A stretch of DNA of 5,721 bases from Desulfotomaculum sp. Its GTDB lineage: Bacteria > Bacillota > Desulfotomaculia > Desulfotomaculales > Nap2-2B. The notes beneath the pieces are model-generated. The model was not told the origin of the DNA and ran no database searches. It saw only the letters and a list, made by a program, of their open reading frames with translations. A program made the translations under genes and the position numbers. The first letter of the stretch is position 1, and every line of letters starts with the position of its first letter. Shown piece after piece: positions 1 to 4,315 of the stretch. Where the stretch lies: positions 43,315-49,035 of the forward strand of contig DOTD01000033.1 in NCBI GenBank assembly GCA_003513005.1. Direction: 5' to 3'.

Positions 1-761
1 AGGTCCGGACGCAGAGAACTGTAACGCAGCATTGTCCATAACCCCAGGCGCACCCTGTTGGCGATTTCATCAGCCGTTATTGCTTCATGGCATGATCCGA
101 CACCGGCGGCGACAACTGCATTAAGGAGTTCGTAGGAACTTCCCGCGGTATGACCGTCAATACCCAGCCCCGCTTCTAAAGCCAGGTTGATTTTTTCAAC
201 CAGGTTATTGTCCCCTTCAATAAGCGTCCGCCACTGGGTAAACTCACCCACTTTCAGGATGTGGGGGTCGAAAAAGACTTTCCTCAAGTTTTCTATCGAA
301 AAAAATTCCTCTTCACCTGGATAAGGTGAATGGGACATAACCCTTGCTGTCCATAAAAGTCTTAAAGGATAGTTGTCCAGAGCCTTCAATATTTTTAGAA
401 ACCGTTCGGCGCCAAGGTTGATGTATAAAATGAGGTTATCACAGAGCAAAGTGGTTGTGCCGCTGGCCAGGGCAACCTCCATGATGCTGACCGGGTTGTA
501 AACAAACCAGGGGTGAAAATGCGCTTCGATCAGACAGGGACAAAGATAATAGCCGCCGGCGTCAATCACCCGTGTATTTGACCCGACCATTTTTCTGCTC
601 AGCCCTACATAGGCGATCCTTCCATTCCAGACAGCAATGTTCGCCGGGTATATTTCCCCGCTGAGCACATTTACCAAATTGCCGCCGTCAATGTAAAGGT
701 CAGCTTCCCCGGTTCCCCTGGCAATGCTGATTAAGCCCAGGGACTCTTCAACTTTTGTCAT
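1..761 (-). CDS. Adenine deaminase family amidohydrolase (YerA-like), 3'-truncated by window edge
   Basis: Reading the minus strand from the ATG at 761-759 gives an open frame of 253 codons that leaves the window, so the C-terminal half is missing; family members are usually near 580 residues. Residues 20-75 look like the N-terminal amidohydrolase beta-sandwich (ADLYIDGGNLVNVLSGEIY, then AVWNGRIAYVG and VIDAGGYY). The barrel opens with EAHFHP, giving metal-ligand candidates His81 and His83, followed by GTTTLLCDN (Asp108), VGEF (Glu173), DGH (His204) and SCHEA (His225/Glu226). The family converts adenine to hypoxanthine and ammonia in purine salvage, in the cytosol, with metals. The EAHFHP form resembles Bacillus YerA, called only a putative adenine deaminase, rather than classical Ade with GHVHIESS, so the substrate is less certain than the fold. 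The start is supported by GGAAGTGA nine bases upstream. It is divergent from mscL. Confidence 0.88.
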   Translation of the reverse strand, partial: MTKVEESLGLISIARGTGEADLYIDGGNLVNVLSGEIYPANIAVWNGRIAYVGLSRKMVGSNTRVIDAGGYYLCPCLIEAHFHPWFVYNPVSIMEVALASGTTTLLCDNLILYINLGAERFLKILKALDNYPLRLLWTARVMSHSPYPGEEEFFSIENLRKVFFDPHILKVGEFTQWRTLIEGDNNLVEKINLALEAGLGIDGHTAGSSYELLNAVVAAGVGSCHEAITADEIANRVRLGLWTMLRYSSLRPD

Positions 762-783
762 TAAAAAATATCACTTCCGGGAA

Positions 784-812
784 CAAAAAAATTAAACCTC
801 CCAGGTGGAAGG
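784..812 (-). terminator. Terminator-like hairpin in the deaminase leader (possible attenuator)
   Basis: On the minus strand CCTTCC pairs with GGGAGG across an ACCT loop (six pairs, one of them U-G), and the stem is followed by TTTAATTTTTTT. It lies between the predicted transcription start near 889 and the start codon at 761, so it would act inside the leader rather than after a gene. The stem is short, and function is inferred from shape only. Confidence 0.35.
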
Positions 813-895
813 CAAACTTAAAAAATATTAAGGAGTAAAAACATTCAAGCCTGTATTTGGCCCGGTCGTCGGAAGTCAGCCATCCGTTTAATTGC

Positions 896-925
896 AGTAT
901 ATATGAGCTTTCCGGCGGCTGTCAA
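896..925 (-). promoter_or_regulatory. Sigma-A-type promoter for the deaminase gene
   Basis: Minus-strand TTGACA (925-920) is a perfect -35 hexamer. It is followed after 18 bases by TATACT (901-896), five of six matches to TATAAT. The predicted transcript would start near 889, leaving a leader of about 127 bases before the ATG at 761. Confidence 0.65.
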
Positions 926-985
926 ACACGAGATGACTTACCATGTTAAATGAAATTAGTTTGGGTCAAGGGGTATTTTATTAAT

Positions 986-1014
986 TTGGCGGGTCCTGTA
1001 CCCAAAGTTAACAT
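986..1014 (+). promoter_or_regulatory. Weak candidate promoter for mscL
   Basis: TTGGCG (986-991) and TAACAT (1009-1014) are 17 bases apart, each matching four of six consensus positions. No better sigma-A pair was found upstream of mscL. If it is used, the start site near 1021 puts the TCAAA repeat inside the untranslated leader. Confidence 0.3.
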
Positions 1015-1068
1015 TTTAGCAAACCCGGATGGAATTTGTAGGATTTTTTAAAGTCCTGGAGAATTAAT

Positions 1069-1101
1069 AATCAAATCAAATCAAATCAAATCAAATCAAA
1101 T
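1069..1101 (+). repeat. Pentanucleotide microsatellite (TCAAA)6 before the mscL ribosome binding site
   Basis: Six perfect consecutive TCAAA units occupy 1071-1100. Period-5 identity extends to 1069-1101. The array ends five bases before AAAGGAGG (1107-1114), so changes in unit number would move the promoter relative to the ribosome binding site without touching the reading frame. The array itself is read directly from the sequence; any effect on expression is inference. Confidence 0.95.
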
Positions 1102-1120
1102 AGTTAAAAGGAGGTGTAAT

Positions 1121-1567
1121 ATGCTGAAAGAGTTTAGGGAATTTATAGCACGGGGCAATGTTTTGGACATGGCAGTCGGCATAATTGTAGGAGTGGCTTT
1201 TGGCAAAATTATTACCTCGCTGGTGAATGACATTATCATGCCGGTGGTAGGCCTTTTACTCGGCAAAATGGATTTTTCCAACCTTTTTGTGAACCTGTCG
1301 GGCACGCACTATAAAACCCTTGCCCAAGCGCAGGCTGCCGGTGCAGCCACAATTAATTACGGTCTTTTTATCAATACAATCCTTGACTTTATAATTGTCG
1401 CTTTCATAATTTTCCTGATTGTGAGGCAGTTTAACCGCCTTAAAAGAAAGGAAAAGACTGTGGAACCGACTACCAGGGAATGCCCTTTCTGCTTTTCAAC
1501 AATTTCATTAAAAGCAGTTCGCTGCCCCAACTGCACATCTCAACTAGAAGAAGCAGCAAACAGTTAA
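1121..1567 (+). CDS. mscL: Large-conductance mechanosensitive channel MscL with C-terminal Cys4 tail
   Basis: The 148-residue product is a homopentameric inner-membrane channel that opens under membrane tension during hypo-osmotic shock and releases solutes. The N-terminal amphipathic helix and first membrane helix carry the family signature (MLKEFREFIARGNVLDMAVG, then GVAFGKIITSLVNDIIMP), with TM1 about residues 14-46. The periplasmic loop spans about 47-80 and contains YKTLAQAQAAGAATINYG. TM2 is about 81-101, followed by the basic RQFNRLKRKEK. After that comes CPFC (121-124) and CPNC (135-138), a zinc-ribbon-like tail; a similar tail occurs in many bacterial MscL proteins in place of the usual terminal helical bundle, so it is a known variant. 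The ATG follows AAAGGAGG by six bases. The metallopeptidase-like gene starts 67 bases downstream on the same strand and may be cotranscribed. Confidence 0.97.
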   Translation: MLKEFREFIARGNVLDMAVGIIVGVAFGKIITSLVNDIIMPVVGLLLGKMDFSNLFVNLSGTHYKTLAQAQAAGAATINYGLFINTILDFIIVAFIIFLIVRQFNRLKRKEKTVEPTTRECPFCFSTISLKAVRCPNCTSQLEEAANS

Positions 1568-1634
1568 AGGCTCCGAGCCCTTTGGAGTCCTTTGCTGAGC
1601 GTTTGGCACAAATAAATAAAGGGGGTTTTCGCAA

Positions 1635-2303
1635 TTGTTGTCAGCAGATGACCGGAAAGATGAAATAATTTCTTTGGTCAGGGAAGGTAAATATTTGGAC
1701 GCCATTGACCAGTTGCTTACCATAGTATCTTTAGAAGACGACAAAACTTATCGCGAGTGGTGGAACTACAGGACCAGGGGAGAAATTAATCTAGCCGCCA
1801 AAGCATATGAATATGACGAAAAATATTTCCAGGATATGCTGTTGAGCGGTTACATAAAAGAACTGCCCGCGTTTAGAACTGATCCGGACGGCGGACTGGA
1901 AGCTGAAGTTGAAACGGAAATATCTGACGCTGATTTTACCATCGACTGCTGGATATTTAAGCTGGATAAGCTTGACAACTGTTCCGGCATGTGCAGCGGC
2001 AGTACCAGGACAATAACCATTGATCCCGGCCGGACTGCTGACGAAGATATGCTGAACGTGACGCTGCTGCATGAAATGATTCATGCCTACGAGTTTATGC
2101 TGCCTGAGATATACAGGCAGTATGTGGCTGTCAGGCTATTCCAAAAACTTGAGCCGCTGATCCCGGATTTAATGGATTTAATAAACGCGGATATCCAATC
2201 CGAAGTCAGGGAGCACAGCGTTCTTTTTATGTTGAAAGCCCTTGACCTTGATTTAAGGTTAAATAGACCGCCGGGTACAGTTTATTCATACGGCGGAACA
2301 TAG
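1635..2303 (+). CDS. Putative HExxH zinc metallopeptidase-like protein, TTG start
   Basis: The 222-residue cytosolic-looking protein has no signal peptide or membrane segment. Residues 5-50 are probably helical. A mixed segment with Cys105, Cys116 and Cys120 leads to TITIDPG (126-132) and then LLHEMIHAYE, with His146-Glu147-Met-Ile-His150 as the zinc-binding and catalytic motif. A hydrophobic strand, then a helix bearing HExxH, recalls SprT-like and related minimal peptidases. A third ligand is not obvious; Glu193 or His194 in VREHSVLFMLKALDLDLRL is the best candidate. The C-terminus GTVYSYGG resembles a recurring ending in such proteins. No ATG or GTG starts the frame near its 5' end; TTG at 1635 lies nine bases after AAAGGGGG (1618-1625), which decides the start. 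It follows mscL by 67 bases. Peptidase activity is inferred from the motif, and I recognise no named family. Confidence 0.75.
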   Translation: MLSADDRKDEIISLVREGKYLDAIDQLLTIVSLEDDKTYREWWNYRTRGEINLAAKAYEYDEKYFQDMLLSGYIKELPAFRTDPDGGLEAEVETEISDADFTIDCWIFKLDKLDNCSGMCSGSTRTITIDPGRTADEDMLNVTLLHEMIHAYEFMLPEIYRQYVAVRLFQKLEPLIPDLMDLINADIQSEVREHSVLFMLKALDLDLRLNRPPGTVYSYGGT

Positions 2304-2342
2304 CAATAATAATCAATAAACAATATAACGGAGCAGGGGCTT

Positions 2343-2384
2343 AAAAAAATCAGCCCCCGGCATGATTGCCGGAGGCTTGTTCTT
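2343..2384. terminator. Bidirectional intrinsic terminator between convergent genes
   Basis: Arms 2353-2361 and 2368-2376 form a nine-position stem around the loop ATGATT. On the plus strand one C-A mismatch interrupts it, and TTGTTCTT follows. On the minus strand that position becomes a G-U pair, so the stem is complete, and TGATTTTTTT follows. It therefore ends the minus-strand membrane operon well and the mscL-metallopeptidase transcript less strongly. A second possible pairing, GGGGCT with AGCCCC, flanks the A-run. Confidence 0.85.
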
Positions 2385-2399
2385 CCGCATATGCACAGG

Positions 2400-2420
2400 G
2401 GGGTGCTGTCGGATTTGAAC
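2400..2420 (-). other. tRNA 3'-end-like fragment
   Basis: On the minus strand, GTTCAAATCC (2420-2411) matches the conserved T-loop with the start of its 3' stem, then GAC and AGCACCC as a possible acceptor half. The matching 5' T-stem and the rest of a tRNA are absent, so this is not a tRNA gene. It lies ten bases after the stop of the 98-residue membrane gene and just before the terminator. A similar fragment occurs at 3413-3434. Chance resemblance cannot be excluded. Confidence 0.35.
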
Positions 2421-2429
2421 TAAAACAGT

Positions 2430-2726
2430 TTAGTTTTTCAAGAGTTTATGAAAAACTTTCTTTGGGTCGCTGATTAACAGCGCAATCAACCAAACTATGA
2501 GACCAAAGAGAACAACAACAACTCCCAGCATAGTTGCGTCAAGTGTTATTTCGAAAAATTCCCCGCCTTCGGTTAAAAAGGCCATCACGTGGTCAACAAA
2601 CCACATGAGTGTTGCTCCCCAATATATAAAGCATAATAAATCAAGCTTATATTTATCTTCCGGAGCGTTAACATACCATACGATAGTCGCAACTATAGCT
2701 GCTAACGCAGTAATTATAAAGAACAT
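2430..2726 (-). CDS. Small conserved-looking membrane protein, 3 predicted TM helices
   Basis: The 98-residue product is dominated by three hydrophobic segments, about residues 1-19, 29-50 and 65-86. Between the first two lies the polar turn NAPEDKYKLD; the second segment ends in WFVDHVMAF (Asp45-His46), and the C-terminal tail DPKKVFHKLLKN is basic. No domain that I can name is present. The ATG at 2726 follows GGAGG (2738-2734) by seven bases, and the gene begins 13 bases after the stop of the upstream membrane gene, so the pair is almost certainly one operon. The terminator at 2343-2376 ends the transcript. Family identity and function are unknown; the aromatic and His/Asp content inside the membrane may matter. 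Confidence 0.85.
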   Translation of the reverse strand: MFFIITALAAIVATIVWYVNAPEDKYKLDLLCFIYWGATLMWFVDHVMAFLTEGGEFFEITLDATMLGVVVVLFGLIVWLIALLISDPKKVFHKLLKN

Positions 2727-2739
2727 AATTCATCCTCCA

Positions 2740-3138
2740 TCAGGCGTCAAATTCGGCTTTAGCTTCTACTGCAGGATTAATAGCCTTGGCTTTTTGATCG
2801 GCAATTGAAATCATGATTAACCAAACAATTGTTACAAATACCGCCATTCCCGTACCGATTGTCGCGACCTCATGAAGCATCGGGCCTACGTCAGCCGGAT
2901 TATTCATTGCCGTTAAGAAAGGCGGCCATAGGACAACTTCCCCATGCCAAATATGTTCAAGCGCCAACAGTAAAACTCCGCCCCACAATAGTCTGTTCAG
3001 CCAGCTTAATTTACGGCTCCAACTTACTCGTGTTTGAGAACCCTCTTTCACTCCGGCTTCCCTTTCATTCTTCTCTATAACTTTCTTCACAACGGTGGTT
3101 ACAATAGCCTCACCCATGGGTACAAGAAAACATGCCAT
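2740..3138 (-). CDS. Membrane protein with intramembrane histidines, first gene of a two-gene operon
   Basis: The 132-residue protein begins with an N-terminal region containing EAIVTTVVKKVIEKNE (10-25), probably an amphipathic helix rather than a cleaved signal, since basic residues follow it. Hydrophobic helix 1 (about 47-64) runs into LEHIWHGEVV with His62 and His65. A loop, WPPFLTAMNNPADVG, leads to MLHEVATIG with His89, then hydrophobic helix 2 (about 91-113) and a charged C-terminal tail. Three histidines near membrane boundaries suggest possible metal, haem or quinone contact, but no named family is recognised. The start is well defined: ATG at 3138 with GGAGG (3151-3147) eight bases upstream. 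The gene is followed after 13 bases by the 98-residue membrane protein, which is likely its partner. Confidence 0.87.
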   Translation of the reverse strand: MACFLVPMGEAIVTTVVKKVIEKNEREAGVKEGSQTRVSWSRKLSWLNRLLWGGVLLLALEHIWHGEVVLWPPFLTAMNNPADVGPMLHEVATIGTGMAVFVTIVWLIMISIADQKAKAINPAVEAKAEFDA

Positions 3139-3270
3139 ATCTTTTTCCTCCGAAATTAATATTTGTGATTAACAGTTGATAAATGCCAAAGAGTATCTGT
3201 TTATTCACCTCCTTGAGCAGTTTTTCTTCAGTTTTTTCCAAATATATAAAAAAACCATCAAGGCAAACAC

Positions 3271-3279
3271 TTATCCACA
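3271..3279 (+). promoter_or_regulatory. Perfect DnaA-box sequence, single
   Basis: TTATCCACA is the consensus DnaA binding sequence. A one-mismatch relative, TTATTCACC, lies 70 bases away at 3201-3209 on the same strand. Both lie in the leader of the membrane operon. There is no box cluster and no dnaA/dnaN context, so this is not an origin; a regulatory site or chance are the alternatives. Confidence 0.3.
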
Positions 3280-3306
3280 AGTAGTTAACCTTCATGGCTT
3301 AATATC

Positions 3307-3321
3307 TTCCCTCCATGGGAA
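3307..3321. promoter_or_regulatory. Inverted repeat TTCCC-N5-GGGAA at predicted transcription start (operator candidate)
   Basis: A perfect 5-base inverted repeat with a five-base centre begins immediately downstream of the predicted start of the membrane operon, seven bases past the -10 hexamer. That is a common position for a repressor operator. The encoded RNA would also carry GGAGGG in the second half. No repressor gene is in the window. Confidence 0.4.
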
Positions 3322-3328
3322 TAAAATA

Positions 3329-3357
3329 TATGTATCATAAGATTTCTATTCTGTCAA
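3329..3357 (-). promoter_or_regulatory. Sigma-A-type promoter with extended -10 for the membrane operon
   Basis: Minus-strand TTGACA (3357-3352) is followed by 17 bases and TACATA (3334-3329), preceded by TG one base upstream (TGATACATA), an extended -10. The perfect -35 and the TG element compensate for a poor -10. The terminator at 3374-3407 lies just upstream, so the operon appears insulated from transcription coming from the Rhs side. Confidence 0.6.
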
Positions 3358-3373
3358 CTACGAGCAGAAGAGA

Positions 3374-3407
3374 AAACATAAAAACCTCCCGTATTATTAC
3401 TGGAGGC
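3374..3407 (-). terminator. Intrinsic terminator, minus strand
   Basis: On the minus strand CCTCC pairs with GGAGG, an A-G mismatch follows, then GTA pairs with TAC around the loop ATAA. The stem is followed by TTTTTATGTTTT. It would end transcription arriving from the Rhs/membrane-protein region before the promoter of the two-gene membrane operon. Confidence 0.7.
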
Positions 3408-3412
3408 TTTGT

Positions 3413-3434
3413 GCAGTGGGCGATACTGGATTTG
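3413..3434 (-). other. tRNA 3'-end-like fragment (T-arm 3' half plus acceptor)
   Basis: On the minus strand CAAATCCAGT (3434-3425) matches the T-loop and 3' T-stem, ATCGCCC (3424-3418) a 3' acceptor strand, and A3417 the discriminator base, followed by CTG rather than CCA. GGGCGAT/ATCGCCC acceptors are common in bacterial tRNAs such as some tRNA-Val. The 5' part of a tRNA is absent: upstream sequence departs right at the T-loop. Such a fragment is what an attachment site or a disrupted tRNA can leave, but similarity over 20 bases is limited evidence. Confidence 0.4.
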
Positions 3435-3591
3435 CGTTTCTTTTGCCTGGGCACAAATATACCTTTTGGGAATCCGCAATGAAGCTGAAGAAGGTAGGAA
3501 AGCAGATAAATAAGGCCATAGAAATAGCCTGCCAAAGCTGTGGGACCAGCTGATAGTTAATATATAACGTGGATTAATGAGCACCCGGATG

Positions 3592-3642
3592 TGTCCTGTT
3601 TCTACACTTAATAATCGGCATACCTGATGGGCTGCTTAACTG
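3592..3642 (-). pseudogene. Decayed Rhs core fragment
   Basis: This stretch aligns with 4890-4943 of the adjacent rhs gene, the part encoding TQPFRYAGYYYDEETG. Shared blocks are GTCC-GTTTC, TAATAAT, CGGCATACCTGA and GGCTG-TAACTGT, with small gaps and several substitutions. Translated on the minus strand it gives VKQPIRYADY and then stops, so it is not functional. It lies beyond the candidate immunity gene, where displaced rhs 3' ends or orphan C-terminal modules are commonly found in Rhs loci. The homology ends on both sides within the window. Confidence 0.6.
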
Positions 3643-3682
3643 TTAAATCCGTGTTCTTGACATAGGTAGCACTTTGAACAGC

Positions 3683-3708
3683 GGGGTAACTCTTCAAGAG
3701 GTAGCCCC
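3683..3708. other. Imperfect stem-loop just past the membrane-protein stop
   Basis: GGGG pairs with CCCC, TA with TA after a bulge and a mismatch, and CTCT with AGAG around a three-base loop, on either strand. It begins nine bases after the restored stop codon at 3719-3717, where a terminator would be expected, but no T-run follows on the minus strand. It could be an RNA 3'-end structure or a repeat remnant. Confidence 0.35.
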
Positions 3709-3716
3709 TTGATCGT

Positions 3717-4315
3717 TTAATTAGTTTCTTGCTCTGTTTTCAGTTCTTTTTTTTGCTCAGACATCTTCTGCATTTTTGATTTTTTAAATAATAGTAAAGA
3801 TAAAATTAAAATACATGAAGCAACTGAAGCGAAAATTATCAAATTTGGCAACCCTAATGCCCCTAATATAGCACCTACTATAAAACCAATTAAAGCACCT
3901 ATAATAGTAACATAAAAAATTTTTTTTCTAAATCTTTGTCTATTTCAGTTGCTACATGCCATATAAAACCTGCAGCTAACAATATTATTTGTGCAGGTAC
4001 AATTTCTAGAATGTAGCTGATGGGTAAAGGTTTTAAAATAACAAGAATTATAAAATACGGTATCGACATAAAAAAAATTAATGATACAAATTTAATTAGG
4101 TTAGGTATAATAGGTAAAACTTTGTCTATATAAAAACAAATTGTGAATACTAATAGCGAAGCATTAAGAAAAACAGTATATTTCCAAAACATATTGTCTC
4201 GGTAAGGCATGGGCTTACCGAGTAAGAGATTAGATACAACCAATCCCGCAAGGGTAGAAAAAATTAAAGCAATTAAAATTAGTAATGATTTTGATTTTAA
4301 TATTCTATCGATCAT
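3717..4315 (-). CDS. Multi-pass membrane protein with internal frame break (candidate Rhs immunity partner)
   Basis: From ATG 4315 the frame runs 138 codons and stops at 3899. Codons 130-132 read GAA AAA AAA in a run of eight A (3927-3920). Slipping back one base there gives 67 more residues in a clearly membrane-type frame (IFYVTIIGALIGFIVGAIL..., then LPNLIIFASVASCILILSL and a charged tail) ending at 3717, for 199 residues in all. Predicted helices are about 10-31, 46-63, 76-94, 99-122, 133-155 and 156-176, so the shift restores the last two. The ATG overlaps the rhs stop codon as ATGA, indicating translational coupling. The gene is very AT-rich relative to the left half of the window. Rhs tips are normally followed by an immunity gene, and a membrane immunity protein would suit a membrane-acting toxin. 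No family is recognised. Alternatives are a pseudogene, a one-base sequence error, or true -1 frameshifting. Confidence 0.7.

Larger units (their letters stand above)
762..1120. other. Divergent intergenic region between the deaminase gene and mscL
   Basis: No credible gene lies in this 359-base stretch. The left part is the leader of the minus-strand deaminase gene, with its ribosome binding site (771-778), a terminator-like hairpin (797-812) and a promoter (896-925). The right part serves mscL: a weak promoter candidate (986-1014), a pentanucleotide repeat (1069-1101) and the ribosome binding site AAAGGAGG (1107-1114). A 7-base inverted repeat TTTGGGT/ACCCAAA (960-966 and 1000-1006) has a 33-base loop, and I assign it no role. 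I found no purine-riboswitch signature in the deaminase leader. Confidence 0.7.
3139..3322 (-). promoter_or_regulatory. Long untranslated leader of the two-gene membrane operon
   Basis: From the predicted transcription start near 3322 to the ATG at 3138 the leader is about 180 bases. It contains AAGGAGGTGA (3214-3205), a ten-base match to the anti-Shine-Dalgarno sequence with no start codon at working distance. A small frame beginning at ATG 3295 runs through it and overlaps the start of the 132-residue gene out of frame; its 61-residue product is unrecognised and not called as a gene. I see no named riboswitch. Confidence 0.4.
3408..3716. other. Gene-poor stretch with relics
   Basis: No convincing coding sequence is seen here. 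Going from high to low coordinates it contains an imperfect stem-loop (3683-3708), a short decayed Rhs fragment (3592-3642), an unassigned stretch (3435-3591), and a tRNA-3'-like fragment (3413-3434) beside the terminator. Open frames in the stretch overlap the terminator or tRNA-like sequence and lack ribosome binding sites. The composition fits the remains of rearranged Rhs-associated DNA. Confidence 0.55.

Noticed and set aside
762..895. Purine riboswitch in the deaminase leader
   Set aside because: The conserved purine-aptamer core and loop motifs are not found in this leader.
1566..1583. Hairpin overlapping the mscL stop codon (AAAGGCT/AGCC-TTT)
   Set aside because: It has a short stem with a bulge and no T-run; the next gene is on the same strand 67 bases away, so a terminator is not supported.
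1791..2084. A 97-codon minus-strand open frame inside the HExxH gene
   Set aside because: It is antisense to a frame with a clear RBS and HExxH motif, has no ribosome binding site, and its product looks like a random composition.
2497..3080. Plus-strand open frames of 103 and 83 codons opposite the two membrane genes
   Set aside because: They are shadows of the minus-strand genes, which have strong RBSs, tight spacing and coherent hydrophobic segments.
3271..3279. Replication origin suggested by a perfect DnaA box
   Set aside because: There is only one perfect box, no AT-rich unwinding element beside a cluster, and no dnaA, dnaN or rep gene.
3479..3552. Short plus-strand frame giving a Lys-rich peptide ending ACQSCGTS
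   Set aside because: It is only 24 codons from the ATG with no RBS, and its open upstream extension overlaps the terminator. It looks protein-like but is insufficiently supported.
3335..3584. Two overlapping minus-strand frames of 66 and 76 codons
   Set aside because: Both run through the tRNA-like fragment and the intrinsic terminator, lack ribosome binding sites and resemble no protein I know; they lie in relic DNA.
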